Shown here: piece by piece, positions 37,691 to 50,320 of the stretch
Numbering within the stretch: position 1 is the first letter of the stretch
Layout: each line of letters begins with the position of its first letter
Program-made: the position numbers and the translations under genes
Source of the DNA: Sclerurus mexicanus
Taxonomy: Eukaryota; Chordata; Aves; Passeriformes; Furnariidae
DNA length: 64,000 bases
Direction of reading: 5' to 3'
NCBI GenBank assembly: GCA_013396755.1
Contig: VWZF01005684.1
Span: 644,601-708,600, forward strand
Notes under the pieces: generated by a model
The model's input: the letters and a program-made list of their open reading frames with translations, nothing else
What the model was told of the DNA's origin: nothing
Databases searched by the model: none

Positions 37691-40637
37691 TAGTGGTGAC
37701 ACTTTGGTGAAAGAAATTATTTGCTTCTCTGTAACATGGAATATCTGTATCATACCATAATTATGATTGTTTATTTAGATATTTCTACATTGCTGTTGTC
37801 TTTTGCAAAACTGTTCAAACCTCTGTTTCATCTCACATCTGTATCATGTTCCTGCTCCTGACAGAAATCACCACTGTTATGTCGCATCAGGATTTACACT
37901 AGAGCAGAGGCGAGTAGATACTGTGCTTCAATAAGAAATCTTATTAAAATGTAAGCATATGTTTAATTTACAAATGTAACCAGTAATGTTTTTTAAAAGA
38001 TTCCCACTTCGCTTACATGCAAACAACAGGGATCCTCTTCAATGTTCTCAGCTCTATCAGTCTCATATAAGACTATGGGGAAGTAAGCGGTGATCATGTT
38101 GTTCCGCCGTCCCCTATAACATAAGGTGCTGAAATTTGATCCACTTAACTCTCTCCCAGGATGTTTCTTGTGTAACAATAGAATATTTTGAAGGAATATA
38201 TAAATTTTGTATGTGAAGGTGTGTGATCAATTGCTTCCCATTGTAATTTGAACTTGCATATTTTTAACTTGCATTTTTTATTACATCGTTATACACTGGA
38301 TTTTTAAAAATCCCCTACTATTGAATATTTTCTCCCTTGTATCATACTGCCTTCATATCACTTTTCAGTCTTCTTTTTGATAAACTAATTGAGCACTTCA
38401 AAGTTCATATTTTACAGTATTTTTTCCTGCTCTTGTATTTGATTGTTTTCTTCAGTTTCTCTACATGCTTTCAAAAATATGGACAGAGTTAACGAAGATA
38501 ATAATTTTAAGTGAGTCCTAGTGCTGCTTCCATTTCTAATGCAGCTTGCTCTTCTCCTATTCTTTTATACTTAACAGCCTTATTTAGTTGGTTTTGGTTT
38601 TTGGGTTTTTTTCCTGGAAGATTCATAGGAGATTAGCAAGGCATTACCATTATCGGCATGTGTGTCACAGGGGAGCACTAGAGTTGTCAGCATGCCCAGA
38701 TAAAAAGAATGATATTATTTTGGCCTTGTCATCTGACAAAACACAAAGTATCAGTCACAAATGGTGTCGATGTGTGGTACCTCCATGCTGATACAGACTC
38801 TCAGAATTACTTTCAAAATGGTGCATTCACATACACCCACATGTAACTTCACATGCACACATGCACAGACAGGACTGCTGCCTTGGGGGAGGAAGAAACA
38901 AAGTGGGAGCATAAATAGCAAGGGTTTGTCTCTCTCTGTTCTGCAATCTGAGAGTAAAGTTAGAAATTAGATTAAAGAATTAGAGACTGAAGCACCTTGC
39001 TGCTTGGCTGCACTACTGACTATCATATCCTTAGAAGAGAAACATTAATGTGGTCCCTGATAGGTGACTCACCTGAATGAAGGAAAAATGCTGTGACAGT
39101 AATAGCTAGTAAGTGTGAGTCAAAATTAATATTGCAGGGTGAGATGTCTACTTTCTTGAATTTATAATTGCTTAGCAATGAAAATAAAAGATTATAATTG
39201 TCAGATACTCTTCTTTTCCTGACTCGGTCTTGCTATAATTTTCAGCATTCACAGTTTGTTTGAAATTGAAATTCAAGAACTGCAAAGCTCAAATGTCAAT
39301 GGAGTTTTAAACTATCCCATTACTAGCACTATATAAACTGTGATTTTACGTAAACACTATAAAAAGAATACCAGAAAAACCCTAGCAGAAATATTTGTCT
39401 AACAATTCTGTCGAGCAGAAATTACTTCTGGATGTACTAGTTTCTATCAAATAGAAACTTTTTAAAAAAAAAACAAACAAGTACTGATTTATGAGAATAT
39501 AGCTCTCTGTGCCCCTCTAATAGGTTTAACAGGGCAAAATTATCCATATATGCAATAGTGTTTAAACCATTCTGCAAAAAAACTTTGTTTGCCACATGGA
39601 TTTTTATTGACCTGTGTTTTTCGTTTAGAAGACCACAAGCTCTATATACTTTTCAGTACTAAAAATGTTGTGTTTGCACATTCTAAACACTACAGACTTC
39701 TCTCTAAGGGCTTCATTTTAGTCTCTAAATGCACTCACACAGCCTCAAGTTTTTCAGGGGGAAAGAGATGAAGTTCACTGAAGAGTTCTTTGAAGTTTGG
39801 GTAGAATATCACTGTTCTAGCAGTTAAGTGATGTACAGTACCGTCTTCATTCTGCAGCTGTTGGAAAATCTCAGAAACAATAATGTTTTTGTCCGCTGCA
39901 CTTTTCTATGTTTTCAAAGAAGCAACATGACTTACCTTATGTTTAACTGCAAAGTATAAGTGCAGTCTGTAACAAATAAATGTAAGTGGTGTAGGCTGGA
40001 GCCCTGGGACACATATTACTTATACATATCTTGTTGGTAACAGAACATAAATACTTCACTAAAATCTCCATTTGTAATTTGTGCTGAACGTTTCTGAACA
40101 TATGAAATATGAATTACATTTTGTAATGGCCCTTTGTGTTGAGGTCTAGCGGGAAAATATTGTTCTCTTTGAGACAAAGTAAATTGCAATGATTCCTGAA
40201 GGGACTTGACTTTTGTACAAGAAAATACATTTAATCTGACATAGTTACTCTAATGATCTCTCATGTTATCTTTTATTGAACACAAAATGAGGTACAGCCA
40301 TCAAAGTTTAGCATGCTACTGAGTGCATCATTAAAATACCAATATGGGGCTAAAAGGAATTTACTTAGCTCTACACACTTTTAGGGACTCACAAGTTCAG
40401 TAGAATGGTCTGTGCCACGTGGTATTTAAAGGAGGAAGGCTTGCAAAATGTGGGTTTAGAAACATGCACTCAAAAGAAGTTAGAAACAATCATTCTCTCT
40501 TCACATGTGTGAGGCATCAAGGGATGTCTTAAGAAGAAAGAGCTACAAGAGGAACTATTGCTGACTTCAATTAGTGGGACATTACAGAGAAGGCCAGCAA
40601 AAGAATGATGGTAACAGCCTTGAGAGAATGAAAATTC
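37691..40637. other. Gene-free AT-rich DNA
   Basis: Nothing identifiable. The left end may be the 5' continuation of the old LINE. All frames are under 70 codons and resemble no family. Confidence 0.55.
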
Positions 40638-40888
40638 CGTTTTGATATTATAAAAACTGTTTCACAGTGAGGTGAACAAACATCAGAAGGAGTTGCCCAG
40701 GGAGGCCAAGGGATTTGCTTCTTTGTGGGGTGTTCCAAACTCAACCAGAAAAGGCAATATACAATATGGTCAAAAAGAAGCTAGATCTCAGTTCAAAGTC
40801 AGCCCTGCTCTAAGCAGCAGTTTGGGCCAGATGCCAGCAGACATCCTTTCTGACCTACATTACTGCATGATTCTATGATCTTCTATGT
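40638..40888 (+). mobile_element. CR1 LINE 3' end
   Basis: GTTGCCCAGGGAGGCCAAGG (CR1 GTTGCCCAGAGAGGCTGTGG), then a GGTCAAAAAGAAGCTAGATC stretch, and at the end GCATGATTCTATGATCTTCTA, the CR1 terminal ATTCTATG repeat. It is 5' truncated, as most CR1 copies are. Confidence 0.85.
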
Positions 40889-43800
40889 TTTATCATAATT
40901 ATAATGTATCTCTTATGTGAAACCCTATTTCATCTGTAAAATTGAGTATATTTATCTGTGACAGAAAAATACAAATACAGTACATTTCCACGTGAAGAAT
41001 ACAAAATTACTATTGTCCTCTATTATAGATATGACTAATATTTCTTTACAGTTAAAATTTCTTTCATCTAGTTGTATAAGACTGAATCAGCTTCAGCATA
41101 GAGTTTTATTAGCTTTTTAACCTTTTTAAAATATTCTTAATATACAAATGATTTTTATATGCTAACTTCACTATTTTGCTATGTCTATGCTATCCTTTTC
41201 TTCAACTGATCACTTTTCCTAATCTCAGCACAAGATGAGACAGCACTGTGGAGAAATGGCAAGGTGAGGGAAGAATTGCATCTTATGTAAAGGAGGCCTG
41301 CTGAGGTTACACTTTAGAGACTTTTATTTTTTTCATTTGGATTTGGTCTATATTTGTCCTTAAAGAGGGATCAGACATGTTTGATAGTTTCTTTCTAGGT
41401 TTTTAATGCTTTGAAAAAGAATTTGGGGAACTATCTAGCCTCTAGGGATATCTGTCAGCAGAAGTTTGAGAATGCCTTCACACATATGACTTTATTTCAT
41501 ATATGACAGTGGCAATTAAGCATTTTCAGTTTATAACACTTGTTTGCATTATTATGTCCTTTTAATGTGTTAACTATACTCTCACCTTTAACATTTCATG
41601 AATGTGAATGTGGATTTGGGGTAAAATTGTTTTGGGGTCTTTATTTTTATCCTAGGAGTTAAGGAAATGAGCAAAGTAAAAGTTTTCAAGAACATTTGTT
41701 ACTTGTGAAAGACTTTGTCTTACTCAGCTTAGACCATTAGAGAAGTTGGGAATAGTTAAAAACCTGTCCTTGGTAGCTTGACAGAGCTTTTTGTAGTAAT
41801 TGTTTTTTCCTTAGTTACTTCTCATATTACTGAAGAATTTCTAGTGTTAGGATGAACACTGAAACAAAATAGAGGCATGAAGCAGGTGTGTCATTTAAAG
41901 GGACATTATTAATTGAGGAGATGCGCAATGCTTACTTAATTCTGGGTTTTAATATAAACATAATATTCTCTGGAGAAGATTAAAGAAAGAAATATTTCTA
42001 TTTACATTGCAGTCACTTTTCATTATAAAGCTGTTTGTATACTTCTTTGTAATACTCTCTTTGACTACTTATTTTAGTAGAACATTCTTATTTCTTAATC
42101 AGAAGGCAAAAGCAGAAGTTTTGCATATTTTAAAAAGAAATTAAGACACAGTATCCTGGTCATTTTTAAATGAAGCTAATTTAAAAGGCTTGTCATATCT
42201 ATATTTCTTGGGGGAATTTTACTCATAAAATTGCTCAGGAATAATTTTCTGAACTTTTTATATAAATTAACAGCTTTCTTTCATATTCTCTCCAAATTTC
42301 ACATGCCAATGGCATGCAGAAGAGTTCTACTTAAACAAAGAGTGTAGAATTATTTATTTAATGCTCATGCTCTCAATACCTGCCTGTTGCTGCTGCATCT
42401 GCTGACCCTGTGTTTGCTACTCTGGTCATGCTTGACATATTCTCACACTTTCCACCCACCAGCAGCCTGCTTCTTTCCCCATTGTGGAGCATCACTCAGT
42501 GAAGGCGTGTGTCTGTGAGGTAGAACCATTGGCCTCTGGCACACAGAGGACTCCTGCCAGGCAACTGTGGAGGCCAGAGGCTGCAGCCCTCTGGTTTCTG
42601 TGTCCCCAGTCTGGCACCATCATTAGCTCTCGTTCAGGAAGGAAAGGTATCGAACTAACATATGAGGCCAGCAAGGGCCATCAGAGCAGAATTTCAGCAG
42701 CCACTTGCATCTACAAAAGTCAAAAAATACCAAGTTTACATCTGCTTTTCTCTGCTTTTCCTGCACTCACAGCACAGAAAATGACAGCCTTTTCTTCTTT
42801 CCCTGCACTTCATGTCTATAGAAAAAGTATTACTCACAAAAGACATATGTAAGATGCCCCTAATCAGAATCTTATCCCACTCCCAGAGTAGGATTGTGAG
42901 CCTCAACCATGCATCTCCAAAAGTCAACATCTTCATTCCTTTCTCCTCACTCCTAACTTCCTCCCACCATGAATCCTGGAGCTGCCTTTCCCAGGTTGTT
43001 TCTGCATCTGGGCACTATTTTTCCTGCCAGCTGCCTGTGGTACTATAAAAGTACCACTGTCTCACCCCAGAAGAGATCCCAGGAGCAAGGAGGACACCAC
43101 AGATGACGACGGAAGCATTGTTAGTGAGTGAAACAGCGAGTGAGCCAAGTTCACAGTACTGAGTCACCCAACAGGAGTGTTAGCACGAGCTCTGTAACCA
43201 TGGAGCCACATTATCTGGCATCCTGCTAGCGGCTGCCTGCCCAATTTAGTGATGTGTGCTTTCCCAAGTACTTCCCCAGTGTATCTTAAAATTTGCAATT
43301 CAGTACCTTCATGAGCTAGAGGTAATAATTTACTTTTTTTACTTAATAGCCCCTGTGAGATTTTTACTCCACAACTTTGTCTGAAACCTTTTTGAACCTG
43401 TGCAAAATGCTGGCATTTACAACATCCATCTATTTACACCATGTGGCCATCAATTCAACAAACCTCAGCATCTGCCCAGTATTCACAGCATGCATTTGAG
43501 AACTGAGTAGTTTCTCTTTCTGCATCATGACCATGGCCTATTTACTCCCATGATCAAAAAAAATGTTCTTGTTTTATGTATTTAATGAAATAAAATTGAT
43601 AGTTTGATAAGTATTTAATATTATTTGACAACCAAAAATACTATTGAAAGCCAAATGATAACTTTCTTTAGCCCTAGCAGCCTAACAACACAGGCAGGAC
43701 AAGGTTTGTAGAAGTAATACAGACCAACTAATCTTGATCCACAGTTGTAATAGATTATCTTACTTATAAATCTTATCCTGTCAGCTGAACTAAGTATAAT

Positions 43801-46591
43801 TTAAAATTTTGCAGCTTAGGTCACTTCTAGGGATGTTTTTGTAGCACTATGATTGCCTCTTATTTTAAAACTTGACGAACTTTTCTGTCAGGAAAGTGTA
43901 AGAGGGAAGTCAATATGTAAAAGAATATTTTTCTTTTACCAGGAGTAAAAGGAAGCATAACTACTTTCCAAACACACAAAAGAAAATCCAGAAGTGTTCA
44001 GGCCTTTTTCATCATGCATTTGTGAGATAGAAAGAGCAAGAAACAAAAAGTTTGTGATTTATCATATACCATGCAGCAAATCTCACAGATCTTGAAGTGC
44101 CATCTTGCCACAGAAAGTATTAATTATCCTTCAGGGAATTCACCAGACTAATTCCTATTTCTCAGCCAGGCCTATATCAGCAGCCCCTCTTCTTGTCTAT
44201 AAAGCACATACACTCCACTTACACGTCAGATTATGTAACTCAGATTAAGCATTAAGCAGATGTCTAAATCATCTGGGACTTTAATTAGGCAACTAGTGAA
44301 AAAGGCTGGAATCCTAATTCTAGAATTAATTTTGAACAGAAAGGCTTGAAGTCAAGAATTCCAGCAAGATAGTATGAAAGAGAATTGATACCATTAAGTC
44401 CAAAATGTCATCAAAAGCCATAATTAATCAGTAACAAAATAGTTCTGCTGTTTTAAATTACAAATTCAGTAATGCAATATAAAAAAACCCTAAACCCTAA
44501 TAAGTAATTTTAAAGGAGCTGTTTAATTAATAATGTAGGGTTTATACTAAGAAACTTAATTGCCAAGTAATATAGATATACTGAGAATGTATCAATTAAG
44601 ATTTTATTGCAATCTGGATTCAGGCCAGAAACTTACAATTTTAACTATCCAGTCATGACAAAAGAAATCCCAGTAACTGCTACAGAACTATTTTTCTCAG
44701 GTAACAGAATTTTGAAAAGTTGATGGAAAGTGAGAAGTGTAATACTCAGGGACTTATTTTTAAGGGCAGACAGAAGAGAAATACTGGTGAAATTTTGGAG
44801 TTCATGTCCTTAAATTTTTAACATTATCTAGAAACAACCTTTAAAATAATATCTACTGAACTTAATCATTAAATCAGCAAGTCTGCCTGATTTTCACATA
44901 GAATTTCAAGGCACTGCCTGGAGAGCAATAGCTGACACTATTTTAGTAACTTTAATAAGTGATGAAACTGTAATGAAAGTGCTGGGAATGGAGGTAAAGA
45001 GACTGTTGTGTGGTTATTTTCAAAGGGAAGTGTAATGATCAGGCTAATGGTCAATGGTTGGTCAGTGGAGGTGTAGTAACAACATAAAGCAAATTACATA
45101 CCAAAGTAAGCAAAAAGATTCAATTTACAAGTTAATAGTTTCTTTGGGTTGGTTTTTTTTTTTTTTAACACACATTAAACTACCAGAAATGAAAGCTTCT
45201 GATTAAATATCATAGGCACAGAAAATAGCTGGGTCTCCAGCTATTTGGTAATATCTAACATTTCTACAAAGGGCCTTCGCTTTTCTCCCTCTGAATCCTA
45301 ATAAGTGACTGCACGGTAGCTGTTCTTACAAAGGGAAGGATTTAAGCTGTAAACACTTCCAAAGATGCTCTTTTTTCAATAGGCAAAAGACAGTGCAAAA
45401 TGATGCACTGGAGTGTTGTGCTTAAATTTTACCATTTATGCACCTGTGATGCTCCTACATAAAATATGCTTTTAAAAATAGTGAGATTAATGCTGTTCTG
45501 TTGCAATACTTCGTTTGTTATGTTTGGTTTTTTTTTTTTATTTGAGCTTAAAGAAATATTAAGCTGCCTTAAAATGTAATTATGTTATTTGGAAGTAATG
45601 GAAAAATGTTTTCTTTTGTGGTGGAAAACTGAAAATTTTAAAGAATTATTAGATTACAGAAATAATGAAAAGAAGGAAAACAACTGTAAGAATTTCATCC
45701 CAGTGCTGACACTGGTACCAAGGTTGTTCTAGTCAGGCATCTTTTGTGTGATCTGCCTGGTGAGTTATGCCTGTAAATCCTAAAGTTTTGACCATCACTT
45801 TTCCTTACGGCTAACAGAAACTTTAAAACAATATTACAAATATTAACAGAAGCACAATTTGTCTCAAGAAACCAGTGTCATTTGTTCAACAAAATATTTA
45901 CAGGTGTCTACCCACACTGCAATCAAATTAGGCATGTGGTGATGGGATTCAGTTCAAACGCAGGAGTGCTCAACGGAGTAAGAATTTGCTTATCCTTAGT
46001 GATAAATATGTATTCTGACCCTCTGTTGTCTAGCAAAACACACAGAGGATGGATAACATTGCATGTAAATGCCTAATGACAAGTGCCAGGATTAATGTGA
46101 GTAAGGCTGGCAGCGAGATAGACCTACTTGCTGCATATTCTGCTCATGGATCAAAAGAAGAATTGTTCTTGCACAACGAGTTGCAGCAGAGGTTAATGCA
46201 TCTTGTAGAGAAAGGGAAGATCCCAATCTCCTAACAACAGCTCGTAGGAAAAAATCCTTCTTTGGCTCCTCTAGGACAATTATATCTACAATCTAATTGT
46301 TGGGTTTTGCTTTAGTTCAAAATGCAACATGGCTGCCTACATGGTTTGCAAGCAGTTCCTTGTTCAACAGAAATATCATTTGCTTTATTAATTACATCTC
46401 ATAAAAATCAATGATAACTGTATCTGTGCATGTAAAGGTACAAGAAAGTTCTATTTTATAATTTGACTTGTTTATATGCAACCTTCATATGCTCTGTATA
46501 GAGGAAGTGGAGTTTGGGCTGTTTTGGGGGTTTTTTAATTTTTATTTCCTAAAGAGTGAGTCCTTAATCTTTTACTATAAACAAATATTCC
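40889..46591. other. Gene-free DNA, mostly AT-rich, with one GC-richer block
   Basis: No gene is supported. A GC-richer block at 42360-43250 has a 122-codon plus-strand frame (42484-42852) of no recognisable family and, at 43038-43056, a TATAAAA inside a perfect inverted repeat. The unique block 45860-46330 is listed in the findings. T-runs occur at 45160 and 45530. Confidence 0.55.
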
Positions 46592-46622
46592 TTTTTTTTT
46601 TTTTTCATTCTAGCTTTTTATT
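46592..46622 (-). promoter_or_regulatory. Possible polyadenylated 3' end (AATAAA plus A-tract) on the minus strand
   Basis: On the minus strand AATAAA (46617-46622) is followed after 11 bases by 14 A (46592-46605). Two more AATAAA-like signals lie just upstream near 46652 and 46670. This is the layout of a processed mRNA copy or of a real transcript end beside an A-rich patch. The body to the right (to about 47.4 kb) has frames of up to 95 codons that match nothing I know. Confidence 0.35.
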
Positions 46623-48384
46623 CAGAAGTTAATCCATCTCAGGGATAGAGAATATTTATTACATTTAAAATTTATTGGCACATTCTTTGTAGGAAACACA
46701 GCCCTGCTAAGAACAAACCATTTTGAGCACCATGCCAGATCTCTCTGTCCTTTCCTACCCCTCTCAATACAGAGGAAGAACGTGAAAGTGTGACATCCTG
46801 CCACGGCTGTGCAGTGGTGTCAGGAGGGGCAGACAGTCCATATCGCCCTCCTGAAGGGAGAAAGAGGCCAAAGGTCTGTGAGGATGGGGATGAGCTGTGT
46901 GGGGATGAGCTGTGTAGGGATGAGGATGCTAGCATGGATTTTGGGACATTCACTTGGAGCGTGCTCGTGCCTTCTTGCTGCTGTGCTCAGTGTCCACAGC
47001 TCTGCCTCACAGCTTGTTTTGTCCACGTGCCCTGTGCCATGCTCAGGAAGATACTCACTGACACCCCATTCTTCATCTTTACCCATCCTAGGGACACTCT
47101 CCAACAAAAATGGCTCTGAACATGATCTTCTGTGAGTTCTTCATGTCACTTGATCTCAGCCAGAGGGAGGTCTCATTTGGAAAGCTGGCAGCCTCCTGGC
47201 AGGGCAAGTCTGTCTGCCTGAAAGGAAGGACCTCGCAGGGTGCACTGCAGGGGTGCACTGTATCTCCAACATGGGTCCTGTCCCCACAGGCAGTAGCCTG
47301 GCTTCATGAACTAGCTAACAGACCAAGCCAGAGATGGGCAGGCTGAGGTGCAATGCCTCTGAGAGTCAGCTCTACATGGCCTAGACACCGCTGGTTATGG
47401 CAATTCAATTTCTTCTCTTTGTTCCCTAGAGTACAACAGCTTTATGGTCTGATGCCTGATACCTCTGACTTTCCCAGATTAAAGCTGCTCAGCCAATGCT
47501 GGTATTAACTGTTGTTTATTTGACTACTTCTAATCTGTTTCTTTCTGTTTCAGGACCACCCGTGACTCACAGCTCTCTAGCCTGGCTCTTCTCTGTCAGG
47601 GCACCTGGCAGCCAGTCAAGTTCACTGGTGGCATTTGCTGGCACAAGTGTCCTTCAGCATTTTCCTGTGAAAAGCACTGCTGTTTCAGGATTGCATGGGA
47701 GCTCATATAGCTAATGAAAGACCCCATTTTCTTGTGGTCTGATAATGCTTTTTTGTTGCTGGAGCCCTCTAACAGGCAGCATCTGCCTTCTCCACAGCTG
47801 ATTCACAACAGCCCTGCTCTCCAAAGGGGTGCCATCTAGTACTTTCAGTTTCCCTGCTAGCAGAGGGGGTAGGGGAAAGAGCCCCATATTAGGGAACTGA
47901 GGTTACTAGTCAGAGTATATTGTCAATAGTTCTGCAAGCCCTGGTGGCTGGCAGTTTGCTCTACTACTTTCCAGCACAGAGCAGAATGCACAGAATGTTG
48001 CAGTTAGGCAGCATTATGATAATTAATCCTGAAAAGCAGCCCAGTGTCATTGCTCACAGAATCCTCAATAGCTACCAAATACTCTTCATTTGCAGAAAGA
48101 TTCTTAAATTGCTACCACTGAATATTCCCCTTTCACAGCACCTACATTTTGTTCTGATCTCTCGCTTTATATGAATGCACACACATTGCTCCTTATAGGT
48201 GAGAAACATTGTGATAAGAGAGATTCTACTCTGCAGTTTCAAAGCAAATGCCCATTTCACTCTGTATTGTGCACCTAGCTGTGGCAACGAATGGATGCTT
48301 AGAGAGAAAACATCAGAGAAAAGTATGGAGGAGTATCTCCCTGAAGTATCCCATGCAGCATCCCACAATTTGCAGAACAAGGCT
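46623..48384. other. Unassigned, GC-richer intergenic stretch
   Basis: It contains the 15-bp tandem repeat at 46886-46928 and overlapping short frames on both strands, none convincing. A strong polypyrimidine tract with AG (TCTGTTTCTTTCTGTTTCAG) ends at 47552 on the plus strand and looks like a splice acceptor, but no coding exon follows that I recognise. Confidence 0.45.
46886..46928 (+). repeat. 15-bp tandem repeat, about 2.7 copies
   Basis: The unit GGGGATGAGCTGTGT is present twice exactly (46886-46900 and 46901-46915), followed by a diverged partial copy. Confidence 0.85.
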
Positions 48385-48700
48385 CTTTAATCTCTTTTCA
48401 TACAGAAATCATTCCTCACTTCAGATCCCCTTCCTCTCACTGTTCTCTGCACATTTTCTAGTTTTATAATATGGTGGGGATCTTGGTTGTCTGGGTTTTT
48501 ATAATGACAAAGAGGACCAGAACTGCACACTATCCCTAGGCACACCAGTGTTTCGTATAATGACATGATAATACTTTCTATGTTGTTCTCTATTTCTTTC
48601 CTAACAGTTCCTACTGTTCTACTTGCCCTTTGAAAACAGCTAAGTACTGAGATAATGTTTCCAGAAACCTTACAAAAAATCCTTTTCTCACTCATATTTA
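48385..48700 (-). mobile_element. Old, degenerate CR1-type LINE fragment
   Basis: GAGGACCAGAACTGCACACTA, then CCCTAGGCACACCAGTG, and further CTACTTGCCCTTTGAAAACAGC follow the reversed CR1 order (CCAAAACTGCACACAGT, ...GTGTGGCCTCACCAGTG, ...TTGGCCTTCTTGGC). High divergence points to an old subfamily. Confidence 0.55.
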
Positions 48701-50320
48701 TTCAAAAGAGAAGCAGTAGCTCCCTTCCCCCCCCAGCAAAACAGAACTATTTCTAATTATAAAGATGTACATTTTATCTTTGCCAAAGAATAAAAGGAAA
48801 GTCTTGTGCAGTACAGTCCTTACAATACAAACAAGTCCATATTCTTTCTGTAATATTTTTTTCTGACCACTCCAAGGTTGAATGTATTCATTATATTTCA
48901 TTATATCCATCTATGGACCTCTCAGTCTTGAGCACTCAAGCTTTCATTCTAGGTGTTTCTTGTCTCTTGTGTACTTCCTGTTCACACTATGGACTTAGTG
49001 AAGTGAAACAGTCCAATTAAGCAAGAAAGCCTCTAAGGTTCCCCTCACATGTATTGTTAGGGATGTTGGTATTAACTTTGTATTTATGACTTTGCACTAA
49101 AGAAATATTCAAAAACTTTTCTTGAGAACTCAAACATTTCCAATGTTTGCAAGAGATCTTCTTTGCAACTGTGCAATTGGGGTAGGGGAGATGCTTTTGA
49201 AATAAGTTAGTGTAATTAAATCCTTTTTTGCCTGGCTATGAAGTATTGAAAAATTACCAGTCACTGGCTTTGAACAGCTTGATAGTATTTAGAAGGTGAA
49301 TATGTATATGTATGTATACATATAAAGATACTTTGTGACTCAAAGGAGCATTACTGGATGAACAGGTAGCAGAGGTTCACCCTTGTGACTCCAGATGACG
49401 TCAGAGCATTGATTGTCCCTGCTCTGCATTTTGGGGATGTCATGGTAAGTAGATTGAGGAGTGGATTCTGTATTTCTGCCTAGACAAATAAGATTGTTCT
49501 GAACTAGAAATGCTTTCCAGAACTGGTTATTTCCATAGAAAGTATCTTATTAGGACCTTCATCTGCGGTATACAAAAGGGGAACAAGCAGCAGTAACTTC
49601 AGGAAAATATTTAGAAATTTAAAAAAAAAAAAAGTCTCTTAGTCTAGACTTGGGCCAGGAGTATGAAATGGTCAACATCAAAAATCTGTAAGTTCTACTT
49701 AAGGCCATAAGGAAATACTGAAGCCCCCTGAGCATCACGATACTGCACAGAACAGTTGTCTCAATACTTATGTAATGTTTGAGTCTAAATTAACATAATC
49801 AAGGTGTGTGCATTAGAGGGATTTGAATTTGCCAACAGACAGAACAGTAACTCCCAGAAGCCACAGAAAGATGGGCACTTTAGTGTTCCTTTTCTGACCT
49901 TCAGGTTGAATTTCTGCCTAACTTGCTGTCCTTGTGTCTACCCTGCTTGTAGAAGTATGAACAGATCAGAGAAATTGGACCAGAAGACCTGTTTTTTCTT
50001 GAGGCCTCAACCCAGTGCAGAGGCATCGTAGTCCAGGTTGGACTGTGAGACTCAGCCTTAATTTTAAACAAGTATATTCTCATCCCTCATACTGTGGGGA
50101 AATGAATTATATCTGTTCTCAGTTCACTCTAAAATTTTCAAAACTAGAGTGTAGATAAACTCCAGATTCTTCTTTCATTCAGCCTCTCACTTTTTAAGCC
50201 AAAGTCATTATTTCTGAGCAAGGTAACTCATTATTTTGTATTTCTCTTGCCAATTCCATGCCACAAAATAAATGGTTTAGCACTTGGTAAGGAGCCTTTA
50301 AAAGCTGAGAAGAAACCTTC
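48701..50320. other. Gene-free AT-rich DNA
   Basis: Nothing coding recognised. A short TATG/TATA-rich patch is at about 49305-49325 and an A-run near 49621-49634. Confidence 0.55.

Noticed and set aside
42484..42852. A 122-codon plus-strand frame.
   Set aside because: No family resemblance, an opposite-strand frame overlaps it, and no splice or promoter context supports it apart from a TATA box downstream of it.
44484..44500. AACCCTAAACCCTAA, telomere-like.
   Set aside because: Only two units of the plant-type repeat; vertebrate telomeres are TTAGGG and two units are expected by chance.
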